64,000 nt of DNA, taken from Solitalea koreensis. GTDB lineage: Bacteria > Bacteroidota > Bacteroidia > Sphingobacteriales > Sphingobacteriaceae. Each line of letters opens with the position of its first letter. Position 1 is the first letter of the stretch. Below, one piece after another: positions 26,508 to 34,944 of this stretch. A program made the position numbers and the translations under genes. Location: assembly GCF_900182575.1 (NCBI RefSeq), contig NZ_FXSZ01000006.1:58081-122080 (forward strand). Direction: 5' to 3'. The notes under the pieces are model-generated. The model made no database searches, was not told the DNA's origin, and saw only the letters and a program-made list of their open reading frames with translations.

Positions 26508-27413
26508 TTAAGATTGGATTTTAATTTTCCGTGCTTTATAAGCTGCTGAACGACGTTTTATGAAAGGATAAAGGAATACCGCCGTCATTACGATGAAAGC
26601 TCCTACATAAAAACCAGGTGTCATTTGTTCTTTTTTCTTAAAAATTAATAGAGCAAGTACAATTCCATATACAGGCTCCATATTTGTCACTAAAGCAACA
26701 GTATATGCAGAAAGTTCTTTCATTACCGCAACTCCTACAACATAAGCCAAGGCCGTACATACTATTCCAAGGATTAAAAGGTAAACTACATCCATCGAAT
26801 GGAGATAAAGATTACTCAATGTATTAAAATGCCCCAGAAAGGCCAAATAAATCGTTAACCCTAATAAGCCACCGGTAAGTTCATAAAAACTGATTACAAC
26901 CGGATTTTCACGTTTTACCAGTTTTGAATTGAAAATATTGAATAAACAGGCGAGAAGAGAGGCTGTTAAGCCCATAATTATCCCTAATGTGTACTGACTT
27001 TCAAAGTGAAAGATAAGCGTAATGCCAAAAACAATTAGCACCCCAATTAAAATATCAAGTTTAGATATTCTAGTCCGGGTAAAAAGCGGTTCCAGAATAC
27101 CGGTGAATAAGGTTTGTGAAGACAGACAAACTAATGTAACTGAAACAGTTGAAATTTTTATAGCATGGAAAAAGAAGATCCAATGAGTGGCGACCAATAT
27201 TCCGATGCCAAAGAATTGTAAGAGGTCAATTTTAGGCGCTTTAAAGCCGATATTTCTGTATTTAAGGTAGATTAATAAGGTTAGAGATGCAATAAGTATT
27301 CTATACCATACTAATGAAAGTGCCGAAACAGATATTAAAGCGCCAAGAATGGCTGTAAAACCCCAAATTACTACAGTGAAATGAAGTTTTAACAGGTTGT
27401 TATTTAGGTGCAA
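26508..27413 (-). CDS. EamA/DMT family transporter
   Basis: The 301-residue membrane protein has ten predicted spans in two EamA halves. The first covers about residues 8-135, including VVIWGFTAILGALISVSALSL and a long VSVTLVCLSSQTLFTGILEPL segment; the second covers about 145-290 and includes ALVTNMEPVYGIVLALLIF. DMT proteins export small metabolites such as amino acids or their precursors. Its start overlaps the 3' end of the LptF/G gene by 14 nt, indicating coupled translation. Substrate cannot be told from sequence. Confidence 0.88.
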   Translation of the reverse strand: MHLNNNLLKLHFTVVIWGFTAILGALISVSALSLVWYRILIASLTLLIYLKYRNIGFKAPKIDLLQFFGIGILVATHWIFFFHAIKISTVSVTLVCLSSQTLFTGILEPLFTRTRISKLDILIGVLIVFGITLIFHFESQYTLGIIMGLTASLLACLFNIFNSKLVKRENPVVISFYELTGGLLGLTIYLAFLGHFNTLSNLYLHSMDVVYLLILGIVCTALAYVVGVAVMKELSAYTVALVTNMEPVYGIVLALLIFKKKEQMTPGFYVGAFIVMTAVFLYPFIKRRSAAYKARKIKIQS

Positions 27414-28515
27414 TTCGGTAAAGATAATAAGCTAGTGAACCAAAAAAGATATGAGGTATCCATGCCGATATATAAGTTGGAAGACCTCCTTGTACAGAGA
27501 AAATGACCGTAAATTGCATAAGAAGAATATACAAGAAGCATAAGCCTATCCCTAATCCTAATGCCAAACCAACCCCTCCGCGTACTTTTTTTGAGGAAAG
27601 TGTAACGCCCATTGCGGTAAGTATAAAGACTGAAAGAGGAGTAAGGAGAATGCGATAGCGATCCATTTCGTATTTTGACACATTGCCGGTTCCCCTCATT
27701 TTTTCAAATTCAATTGTTTTATTTAACTGGGGGAGTGTTAGTGAACCACGATCATCGTCCTGCTTTTGAAAATCACGAGGACTCAGGTTCATTTTCATAT
27801 ACAGTACATTCCCACTTTCCATGCGTTCTTTTAATCCATCAATATGTCGGATGGTATAGGTATCAATTTTCCATACTTTTTTTACCGAATCCCAAAGAAT
27901 ACGGTTCGACATCAATTTGTAATAGAGCGTGTCGCCTTTGAATTTTTCCAACGAAAATCTATAACCCACATTTTCTCTCACTGTATAGCTCTCTAAATAG
28001 GCAAATGTGCCATTGCCTAATTTAAAGTGCTTATTTCTGCCTTTATACTCATAATTCTTTTTGAAATAGGTATGCTCAAAATCAATTTTAGTGCGTGTTG
28101 CCGGTGGAATGATGTAAGCATTCGCAACAAAACTGATAATAGCCAGGAAAGCTGCACATAAAAAATAAGGATAAAGAAAGCGCAAATAACTTACACCGCT
28201 ACTTAAAATAGGAACGATTTCGGTGTTATTGGCCATTTTGGCCGTGAAGAAAATTACGGCAATAAAAATAATCAGTGGACTTAACGAACTGATAATGAAT
28301 AACAGGAAGTTAATGTAATAATCAAAAATGATTTGTGTAACAGTTGCACTCCCTTTAAGAAAATCATCCAGCTTTTCAGTTAAATCGAAAACGGCAATAA
28401 TGATTACGAAGATGGCTAGCGTAAAAAAGAAAGTCGATAAAAACTTGTTGATTATATATTCATCCAGTTTGGTGATATTCAATGCAAGTTTAATTTTTTT
28501 GATCAGGCTTTTCAC
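27400..28515 (-). CDS. LptF/LptG family lipopolysaccharide export permease
   Basis: The 371-residue protein has the YjgP/YjgQ layout: N-terminal LDEYIINKFLSTFFFTLAIF with two spans, another pair at about 60-135, a large periplasmic beta-jellyroll domain (about 150-290), then three C-terminal spans beginning LTPLSVFILTAMGVTLSS. It forms the inner membrane part of the Lpt machine that moves LPS to the outer membrane with LptB. LptF and LptG are hard to tell apart here. It is first of a two-gene operon with the EamA transporter. Confidence 0.9.
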   Translation of the reverse strand: MKSLIKKIKLALNITKLDEYIINKFLSTFFFTLAIFVIIIAVFDLTEKLDDFLKGSATVTQIIFDYYINFLLFIISSLSPLIIFIAVIFFTAKMANNTEIVPILSSGVSYLRFLYPYFLCAAFLAIISFVANAYIIPPATRTKIDFEHTYFKKNYEYKGRNKHFKLGNGTFAYLESYTVRENVGYRFSLEKFKGDTLYYKLMSNRILWDSVKKVWKIDTYTIRHIDGLKERMESGNVLYMKMNLSPRDFQKQDDDRGSLTLPQLNKTIEFEKMRGTGNVSKYEMDRYRILLTPLSVFILTAMGVTLSSKKVRGGVGLALGLGIGLCFLYILLMQFTVIFSVQGGLPTYISAWIPHIFFGSLAYYLYRIAPK

Positions 28516-28606
28516 AAATGGTACTTATTTAACCTTGATTAACAGAATCGCAAATTTAACAGTTAATATTTAATTACCTTGACGATAAGCCTGTTGTTGA
28601 CATTTT

Positions 28607-29836
28607 TCATTTGTCCAGCTTGGTTCGAATGCTTTCCAGTTCTTTCTGTATCTTCAATAATTGATAGTATAATTCATTAAAACCGGCTTTCAGATTATCT
28701 ACAGATGATGTTATTTTTGTTCTGAACTTCCAGATTTCCATAACGTTATCGTTACTGATTACCTGTGATGAACTCTTTTCATTATCGGAAAGAAGAATAA
28801 ACTCTCCTGAGCTGTCTAAACAATTTATAAGCCTGCGTAATACGATCTCTTTATTAGTTATTAACACATACAATTGATTGTTTTCAACTTGTTTCTTGTT
28901 TTCAAGCCATGAAGCAATGACGATATCGTGCTCAAAAAAGATAGGTTCCATGGCTCGTCCTTGTAATTCAAATGCACGAAACAACTTTTTATCATAGCCG
29001 GGAATCGAAATTGAGGGTAAAGTATTCAGGTAGGTTTTATCCTTGTGTTTCTTCAGGTAATTATCATGTTCATCTATGCTGATGAATTTAATACCTGAAA
29101 TGGATGTTGGTTCTACTTTTTTTGCTATTGGCTCAACAGGAAGAGGAGCTGGTTTTACAACGGATTCTTCAATCTTTACTTCTTTGGTAAAAAGAGGGTT
29201 AGATGGAGTTGTTTCAAGTGATTTTTCAAGTTCGATTTCCTTCGAATATTCCGCACCAATGCTAAGCTGAGCGTTAAATATTCGATTCTCAGGGGCTTTG
29301 TTTTGAACGGGTTTTTCGACCGGTTTTTCAACAATTTTTGAAGAACTAGGGCTGTTAATGGGTTCAGAAGTCCGATGTCTGAAGATCACATTCAAATCGG
29401 CCTTAATATTCGTAAGGAAGAGGATATACTGAATAGGAATAAACTTTTTCTGTCCTGATTCCAGTTGCGAAATATCACGTTGAGATAAGCCAGAACGATC
29501 TGCGGCTTGTTTCTGGGTTAATCCTGCTCGTTCCCTTGAATATTTAAATCGATTGGTATCAAATTGAATATTCAAGGGATCTATTGCAGTTATTTTAGTT
29601 GGTTTTTGAATAATCAAATTTTGAATATTCAATTCATTCGAAAATAGAATATTCAAATTTATGCCATTGTTATTCAAAAAAAGAATATAAGGAAGCAGAA
29701 AAAACTTCTTAATGCCCGATTCTAGCTGCGAAATGTCCCTTTGTGATATTCCTGAGCTATTAGCGGCCTCTTTTTGTGTTAAACCTAATTGCTCCCGGGC
29801 AATTCTAAGTCTGTTATATTCAAATTCTGTATTCAT
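28607..29836 (-). CDS. Tandem-HTH (XRE) regulator with a non-catalytic S24/LexA-like C-terminal domain
   Basis: The 409-residue protein has two almost matching XRE helix-turn-helix domains, about residues 1-65 (GLTQKEAANSSG, SQRDISQLESG) and 90-155 (GLTQKQAADRSG, SQRDISQLESG). A Pro/Lys/Glu-rich linker follows, then a LexA/S24-like fold (about 255-370). In the peptidase core the nucleophile Ser is Ala (GRAMEP where GDSMEP is usual) and the Lys is replaced (VLRRL for VKRL), so self-cleavage is not expected. The ATG at 29836 is used; an in-frame TTG lies at 29851. The palindrome TTGAATATTCAA covers the bases just before the ATG and recurs twice in the gene, suggesting autoregulation. Confidence 0.85.
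   Translation of the reverse strand: MNTEFEYNRLRIAREQLGLTQKEAANSSGISQRDISQLESGIKKFFLLPYILFLNNNGINLNILFSNELNIQNLIIQKPTKITAIDPLNIQFDTNRFKYSRERAGLTQKQAADRSGLSQRDISQLESGQKKFIPIQYILFLTNIKADLNVIFRHRTSEPINSPSSSKIVEKPVEKPVQNKAPENRIFNAQLSIGAEYSKEIELEKSLETTPSNPLFTKEVKIEESVVKPAPLPVEPIAKKVEPTSISGIKFISIDEHDNYLKKHKDKTYLNTLPSISIPGYDKKLFRAFELQGRAMEPIFFEHDIVIASWLENKKQVENNQLYVLITNKEIVLRRLINCLDSSGEFILLSDNEKSSSQVISNDNVMEIWKFRTKITSSVDNLKAGFNELYYQLLKIQKELESIRTKLDK
29564..29575. promoter_or_regulatory. Palindrome TTGAATATTCAA, internal copy 1
   Basis: Perfect 12-bp palindrome inside the tandem-HTH gene, between the two HTH coding parts. It encodes Leu-Asn-Ile-Gln on the gene strand. Proposed operator by sequence recurrence only. 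Confidence 0.45.
29621..29632. promoter_or_regulatory. Palindrome TTGAATATTCAA, internal copy 2
   Basis: Second exact copy, 57 bp from copy 1 (start to start). A further GAATATTC lies at 29647-29654 and an imperfect TTGAATAATCAA at 29606-29617. Confidence 0.45.
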
Positions 29837-29839
29837 ATG

Positions 29840-29851
29840 TTGAATATTCAA
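29840..29851. promoter_or_regulatory. Palindrome TTGAATATTCAA at the start of the tandem-HTH gene (putative operator)
   Basis: Third exact copy, placed 3 nt before the ATG at 29836. Between it and the -7 box are two looser TTGAAT/ATTCA pairs (29854-29879). A protein bound here would block initiation of its own gene. Confidence 0.55.
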
Positions 29852-29882
29852 AAATTGAAATGAGATTCAATAAATGAATACT

Positions 29883-29913
29883 CAAATTTATAATCTTTTT
29901 CCTAATTCAACAA
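29883..29913 (-). promoter_or_regulatory. Promoter of the tandem-HTH gene, inside the tgt 3' end
   Basis: On the minus strand TAAATTTG (29890-29883) matches the -7 box, with TTG 17 or 20 bp upstream (29910-29908 or 29913-29911). The tgt stop codon overlaps the -7 box. Confidence 0.6.
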
Positions 29914-31018
29914 CCATTTTATTCTTCCATTGAATAAATTCACCTTCTATAATCTTCTTACGGGCTTCTTTTACTAACCACAAATAAAAATGCAAATTAT
30001 GCAATGAGGCAATTTGTGCGCCTAAAAGCTCTTTAGCATGCATTAAATGCCTTAAATAAGCTTTGGTATACACCTGATCTGAATAAAGATCGCTGCTGGC
30101 GTCTATAGGGCTAAAATCATTTTTCCACTTTTCGTTGCGAATATTGATTATTCCATTTTTGGTAAACAACATACCATTACGCGCATTACGGGTAGGCATT
30201 ACGCAATCGAACATATCAATACCAAGGGCAATACATTCCAATAAATTCACCGGTGTTCCCACTCCCATTAAGTAACGCGGCTTATCTTTAGGTAAGATGT
30301 TACAAACGATGTCTGTCATCTCGTACATCTCTTCTGCAGGTTCACCTACCGAAAGGCCACCAATAGCGTTCCCTTCACGTTCGAAAGAAGCAATGGTTTC
30401 AGCAGATCGAACACGAAGATCTTTATAAGTACTTCCTTGTATAATTGGAAATAGGGTTTGATTATAACCATACAATCCTTCGGTTTTATCGAATTGGTCG
30501 CAACAGCGCTTCAGCCAACGGTGAGTCATATCCATTGATTTGCGGGCGTAGCTATAATCACAAGGGTACGGAGCACATTCATCGAAAGCCATAATAATAT
30601 CAGCACCGATTATTCGCTGTATATCCATTACATTTTCCGGAGTGAATAAATGTTTAGAGCCATCAATATGTGATTTGAAAGTGGCTCCTTCTTCTTTAAT
30701 CTTTCTAATTTCAGATAAAGAGTAAACCTGGTATCCACCGCTATCGGTAAGAATAGGGCCATCCCAACCGTTAAACTTATGTAATCCTCCGGCCTTTTGA
30801 ATCGTATCTAATCCGGGGCGCAGGTATAAATGGTAGGTATTACCAAGAATGATCTGTGCTTGTACATCATCTTTCAGTTCACGCTGATGAACTCCCTTCA
30901 CGGTTCCTGCGGTTCCTACAGGCATGAATATCGGGGTTTGAACCGTTCCGTGGTCAGTTGTTAACTCACCTGCACGAGCCTTGGAACCCTTGTCAGTTGT
31001 TAATAATTTAAAATCCAT
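29888..31018 (-). CDS. tgt: tRNA-guanine transglycosylase (queuine tRNA-ribosyltransferase)
   Basis: The 376-residue TIM-barrel enzyme exchanges guanine-34 for preQ1 in GU(N) tRNAs. Signatures are ILGNTYHLYLRPG, LTDSGGYQVYSLS, the catalytic region ADIIMAFDECAPYP, and GIDMFDCVMPTRNARNG with the nucleophilic Asp. The zinc-binding cysteines of canonical Tgt (CxCxxC before the AYLxHL motif) are absent here: the segment reads SSDLYSDQVYTKAYLRHL, while the partner His in SLHNLHFYL remains. I recall the same loss in other Bacteroidota, so it is probably lineage-wide. A TATATTTG box lies about 30 nt upstream. Confidence 0.93.
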   Translation of the reverse strand: MDFKLLTTDKGSKARAGELTTDHGTVQTPIFMPVGTAGTVKGVHQRELKDDVQAQIILGNTYHLYLRPGLDTIQKAGGLHKFNGWDGPILTDSGGYQVYSLSEIRKIKEEGATFKSHIDGSKHLFTPENVMDIQRIIGADIIMAFDECAPYPCDYSYARKSMDMTHRWLKRCCDQFDKTEGLYGYNQTLFPIIQGSTYKDLRVRSAETIASFEREGNAIGGLSVGEPAEEMYEMTDIVCNILPKDKPRYLMGVGTPVNLLECIALGIDMFDCVMPTRNARNGMLFTKNGIINIRNEKWKNDFSPIDASSDLYSDQVYTKAYLRHLMHAKELLGAQIASLHNLHFYLWLVKEARKKIIEGEFIQWKNKMVVELGKRL

Positions 31019-31142
31019 ATTTTAAAATAAAATCTTGCAAATATAGGCAAACTAATAGCCCCGACTTTGGTTTATTAATATTTTAACAACAATGTGGTAA
31101 GATTAGAAGAAAAGTGTTTTCTTTGAGTTATTATTTTTAACC

Positions 31143-32273
31143 ATGCCAAACCTTTTTACGCCAACATCTATTATTTTATTAACAGTATTGGCAGGCGCCT
31201 TTATTGTTAATTGCGCTTATCTTTTCTTTTTATACAAGAAATTTGCGTTTAACTTTCCGGCATCGACTTTTTATGCTGAAAAACAAGAACCCGTAAGTAT
31301 AGTGCTTTGTGCGCGCAATGAGTCTGAAAATCTACGAAAATTTCTTCCATCACTTTTCAAACAAGATTATCCACAGTTTGAAGTAGTGGTAGTGAATGAT
31401 TGTTCTTTTGATGATTCGGAAGCAGTGCTTGAAGCCTTTGCTGAGCAGTATTCAAATCTTAAAATTGTCAATCTGGTTGAACATGAAAAATATCGCCATG
31501 GTAAAAAATTCGCTTTAACCTTAGGAATTAAAGCAGCCAAGTATGATTTGCTCTTAATGACCGATGCCGATTGTGAACCTGTATCAGAGCATTGGATTGC
31601 AAGCATGCAGCGAAACTTTACGAATGAAACAGAAATTGTTCTTGGTTACTCTCCTTATGCAAAAACTAAAGGGTTTTTGAATTCATTTATTCGTTTCGAA
31701 ACATTCGTTACGGCCCTGAACTATTTTTCATTTGCATTAGTTGGTAAACCATATATGGGAGTGGGACGCAATTTGGCTTATCGCAAAGAATTATTCTTCC
31801 GTAATAAGGGCTTTGCTAAGCATATGCATTTACTTTCAGGTGATGATGATTTGTTTGTAAACGAAAATGCAACGAAGGTTAATACAAGGGTAGAGTTTGA
31901 TAATGTTTCGCAAATGGTGAGTGAGCCTAAAACTACCTTTAAAGAGTATTGGACTCAAAAACGTCGTCACCAAAGTGTGGGTAAATTTTACAAGCCTTAT
32001 CACAAACGAATGCTGACCATGAGAATCCTGTCTGTACTCTTATTTTATGCTGTACTCATTACAATGATTGTATTAAGAACCAATTTTGAAATTGCACTTA
32101 GTTTATTTGGATTATATTTAATATTTTTAACAATAACATACAGGTTTGCCATGAAAAAACTGAATGTCGGCGGCATATGGCCAATGGCATTCTTTTATGA
32201 ATTGATCCATAATTTGTTTTTGGTGTTCGTTACACTCTTCAAACTATCACCTGCAAAAGTAAAATGGAAATAA
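31143..32273 (+). CDS. Family 2 glycosyltransferase, membrane-bound
   Basis: The 376-residue protein has an N-terminal span (about 8-30), a GT-A catalytic domain with VSIVLCARNESENL, VVVNDCSFDDS (nucleotide Asp) and the DxD-like LLMTDADCEPV, and then GDDDLFVNENAT. The QKRRHQ motif (Q/RxxRW-like) comes before C-terminal membrane spans (about 295-370). It probably adds sugars to a lipid or polysaccharide at the inner membrane. Its last 10 nt overlap the ECF sigma factor start, so they share a transcript. Confidence 0.85.
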   Translation: MPNLFTPTSIILLTVLAGAFIVNCAYLFFLYKKFAFNFPASTFYAEKQEPVSIVLCARNESENLRKFLPSLFKQDYPQFEVVVVNDCSFDDSEAVLEAFAEQYSNLKIVNLVEHEKYRHGKKFALTLGIKAAKYDLLLMTDADCEPVSEHWIASMQRNFTNETEIVLGYSPYAKTKGFLNSFIRFETFVTALNYFSFALVGKPYMGVGRNLAYRKELFFRNKGFAKHMHLLSGDDDLFVNENATKVNTRVEFDNVSQMVSEPKTTFKEYWTQKRRHQSVGKFYKPYHKRMLTMRILSVLLFYAVLITMIVLRTNFEIALSLFGLYLIFLTITYRFAMKKLNVGGIWPMAFFYELIHNLFLVFVTLFKLSPAKVKWK

Positions 32274-32869
32274 ACCCGAATTTTTCTACAAATGCCGTAA
32301 ATGATTTTAATTTGGTCCAGCAAGCTATTGTTGGTGACCAAAAAGCTTACGGTGCATTGATGGCTCGTTATCGTGATTCTATTTTCTTTATGTTACTTAA
32401 AATGGTAAATAATAAAGAAGATGCTAATGATTTAACGATTGAAACTTTTGCCAAAGCGTTTCGTAATCTTGAAAAATATCAACCTACCTTTGCTTTTAGT
32501 ACCTGGTTGTTTAAAATCGCTACGAATAACTGTATTGATTTTCTGAAGAAGAAACGGATCACCACTCTCTCTATTGACGAGCATGTGGATGATGATGATG
32601 ATTCAAAAAGAACTTTTGATGTTGCTGGGTATACGCCAACTCCTGAAGAAAGTATTATCAGAAAGCAAAAATCAGCATTGTTAAAAAATATAGTAGAAGA
32701 TTTGCCGGTTCGTTACAAGCGATTGGTTATTCTACGTTATTTTGAAGAATACTCATATGAAGAAATAGCGCGCGAGCTGGACCTACCATTAGGGACTGTA
32801 AAAGCACAACTTTTGCGTGCACGCGATCTTCTTTATAACACATTAAGAAACTCAAAAGGCAATATTTAA
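32264..32869 (+). CDS. ECF-type RNA polymerase sigma factor
   Basis: The 201-residue protein has sigma region 2 (about residues 20-90, with YRDSIFFMLLKMVNNKEDANDLTIETFAKAF in pieces and FSTWLFKIATNN) and sigma region 4 (about 140-195, RYFEEYSYEEIARELDLPLGTVKAQLLRAR). There is no anti-sigma gene next to it, unlike most stress ECF factors. It is embedded between a glycosyltransferase (10-nt overlap) and rsmG (no gap), suggesting constitutive or growth-linked expression. Its regulon is unknown. Confidence 0.92.
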   Translation: MEINPNFSTNAVNDFNLVQQAIVGDQKAYGALMARYRDSIFFMLLKMVNNKEDANDLTIETFAKAFRNLEKYQPTFAFSTWLFKIATNNCIDFLKKKRITTLSIDEHVDDDDDSKRTFDVAGYTPTPEESIIRKQKSALLKNIVEDLPVRYKRLVILRYFEEYSYEEIARELDLPLGTVKAQLLRARDLLYNTLRNSKGNI

Positions 32870-33493
32870 TTGGATATTATTCTTAAATACTTTCCCGACA
32901 TTACTTCCCTGCAGAAAGAGCAGTTTACTCAATTACAATCGTTATATACGCATTGGAACGAGCAAATCAATGTTATTTCCCGTAAAGATATTGATGAACT
33001 GTATGAACGTCATGTTTTGCACTCGTTAGCTATTGCTAAAGTGATTAAATTCAAACCGGGTTCATTAATTCTTGATATTGGAACAGGAGGAGGCTTTCCT
33101 GGAATTCCTTTAGCTATTCTTTTTCCAGAATGTCAGTTTCATTTGGTGGATTCAATCGGGAAAAAAATCAAAGTGGTTACTGAAGTAGCCAAAGCTCTTG
33201 GTTTAACGAATGTAAAAGCTGAACAAGCACGTGCAGAGCAATTAACCAAGCAATATGATTTTGTTGTATCCCGAGCAGTAACTCGCTTGGCAAATTTCTA
33301 TCCTTGGGTAAAAGGAAAATTTATCAAAAATTCGGGTAATGATATCAAAAACGGTATTCTTTATTTAAAAGGAGGAGATTTAGAAGAGGAGATTAGTGAA
33401 ATAGATAAAGAGGTTATTAAATATAAAATTTCTAATTTTTTTAATGAGGAATTTTTTGAAACCAAATATGTTTTGCATATTCCCTGTGCATAA
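32870..33493 (+). CDS. rsmG: 16S rRNA (guanine-527-N7) methyltransferase
   Basis: The 207-residue GidB/RsmG enzyme methylates G527 in the 530 loop of 16S rRNA using SAM. Motif I is LILDIGTGGGFPGIPLAI (about residues 63-80), with WNEQINVISRKD near the start and VVSRAVTRLANFYPW further on. The start is a TTG immediately after the preceding stop codon, matching the family opening; no better ATG exists. Downstream, dprA follows after 12 nt. Confidence 0.93.
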   Translation: MDIILKYFPDITSLQKEQFTQLQSLYTHWNEQINVISRKDIDELYERHVLHSLAIAKVIKFKPGSLILDIGTGGGFPGIPLAILFPECQFHLVDSIGKKIKVVTEVAKALGLTNVKAEQARAEQLTKQYDFVVSRAVTRLANFYPWVKGKFIKNSGNDIKNGILYLKGGDLEEEISEIDKEVIKYKISNFFNEEFFETKYVLHIPCA

Positions 33494-33505
33494 ACATCTT
33501 ACCCC

Positions 33506-34603
33506 TTGTCGAAACTTTATCAAATTGCCCTAACACTTTTACCTGGAATTGGAAATGTGTCGGCTAAAAACCTGTTAAGCTATTGCGGCAGTGCTGAAGG
33601 GATCTTTAAAACTAAAAAATCTCAACTGCTTAAAATACCAGGTATTGGTGAAAAAACAATAGGTGTAATTCTAAATCATAAAGAGTACCTGGTTAGAGCT
33701 GAGGAAGAACTGAAGTTTGTTGAACGCTATAAAATCAACATGCTTTTCTTTTCTTCCTCAAGCTATCCTACACGCCTTAAAAATTGTTCAGACGCGCCTA
33801 TACTCCTTTATTCTAAAGGTAATATCGATTTTAATCGACAGAAAATTATCAATATCGTCGGAACACGAGATGCTACAGCTTATGGAAAGGATATTTGCCG
33901 GGAGCTAATTGCTGATCTATCTAAATTTAACCCCATAATAGTTAGCGGATTAGCTTATGGTATTGATATAGCTGCACATAAGGAAGCGTTACGAAATAAT
34001 TTATCAACAGTAGCAGTGTTAGGGCATGGCTTGGATAAGATATATCCGGGCGGGCATCGATCGGTAGCCGAGAAAATGCTTGAAAATGGGGGACTGCTAA
34101 CCGAATTCATGTCGCAAACCAAACCGGATCGTGAAAATTTTCCGATGAGAAATCGAATAATTGCAGGTTTGTGCGATGCAACCATTGTAGTAGAAGCAAA
34201 GGAGAGTGGCGGAGCATTAATTACTGCTGATTTGGCAAACGGATATAACCGAGATGTTTTCGCATTCCCTGGAAATATTAATGAACCAAGTTCTTCCGGT
34301 TGTAATGAATTAATTAAAACAAACAGGGCACAATTAATAACTTCTGCTGCCGATTTGGAGTATTATTTAGCATGGGAAGATAAAAAAGCGAAAAAAACGA
34401 CACAAAATTTGCTGTTTTTTGACTTTTCAAGTGATGAAAAAATAATATATGACCTTATTTGTGAAAATGGTCCTTTGAGCATCGATGACTTAACGGCAAA
34501 AGTTTCAATCTCTCCTGGAAATATTTCAAGATCGCTGCTTAATTTAGAGTTTAATTCATTATTAAAACAGTTACCGGGTAAAATATTTAAAAAATATTCC
34601 TAA
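33506..34603 (+). CDS. dprA: DNA-processing protein DprA
   Basis: The 365-residue protein protects incoming single-stranded DNA and loads RecA during transformation. It has an N-terminal helix-hairpin-helix part (LLPGIGNVSAKNLL, IPGIGEKTIGVIL) and the Rossmann-like DprA core with VGTRDATAYG, VSGLAYGIDIAAHKEAL, VLGHGLDKIYPG and FPMRNRIIAGL. ESGGALITADLANGYNRDVFA and a C-terminal winged helix (about 305-360) follow. The start is TTG at 33506. It is the last gene of the GT2-sigma-rsmG-dprA unit and converges on a MazG-like gene 12 nt away. Confidence 0.93.
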   Translation: MSKLYQIALTLLPGIGNVSAKNLLSYCGSAEGIFKTKKSQLLKIPGIGEKTIGVILNHKEYLVRAEEELKFVERYKINMLFFSSSSYPTRLKNCSDAPILLYSKGNIDFNRQKIINIVGTRDATAYGKDICRELIADLSKFNPIIVSGLAYGIDIAAHKEALRNNLSTVAVLGHGLDKIYPGGHRSVAEKMLENGGLLTEFMSQTKPDRENFPMRNRIIAGLCDATIVVEAKESGGALITADLANGYNRDVFAFPGNINEPSSSGCNELIKTNRAQLITSAADLEYYLAWEDKKAKKTTQNLLFFDFSSDEKIIYDLICENGPLSIDDLTAKVSISPGNISRSLLNLEFNSLLKQLPGKIFKKYS

Positions 34604-34615
34604 TTACATGTCTTG

Positions 34616-34873
34616 TTAAGAGTTTAAAGTTGTTTCCAAGTAAACTAACATTCTAAACGATACCGCAGCGGTTTGATAGCATTCGTGTCGCGAAAGGCCA
34701 ATATTATCATTATTAGCCTCTCGCAATAATTCTCCTGCTTCTTCCGCAACCACTGCAGCTTGCTTGATCAAATCATTGGGGAAGGTTGGATGTTTATCCA
34801 TGGCATATTTGTAGTGCCTTATAACTCCTTCAATTATTGGAGCTAGTTCTGTTGGTACTTCTATTGTTTTCAT
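34616..34873 (-). CDS. Small MazG-like protein
   Basis: The 85-residue helical protein contains KQAAVVAEEAGELLREANND, resembling the EExxE metal-binding helix of MazG-type nucleotide pyrophosphohydrolases, followed by a second helix (HECYQTAAVSFRMLVYLE). It is shorter than typical MazG domains, near 100 residues. Activity on nucleotides is a guess from the motif. It lies 71 nt downstream of sixA on the same strand and may be part of that operon. Confidence 0.65.
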   Translation of the reverse strand: MKTIEVPTELAPIIEGVIRHYKYAMDKHPTFPNDLIKQAAVVAEEAGELLREANNDNIGLSRHECYQTAAVSFRMLVYLETTLNS

Positions 34874-34944
34874 GGAGATAGATAATTAATTATTTCAGGG
34901 TCTAAATCCTAGCAAATTAACTACCATTTATTTTAGGATGATCA

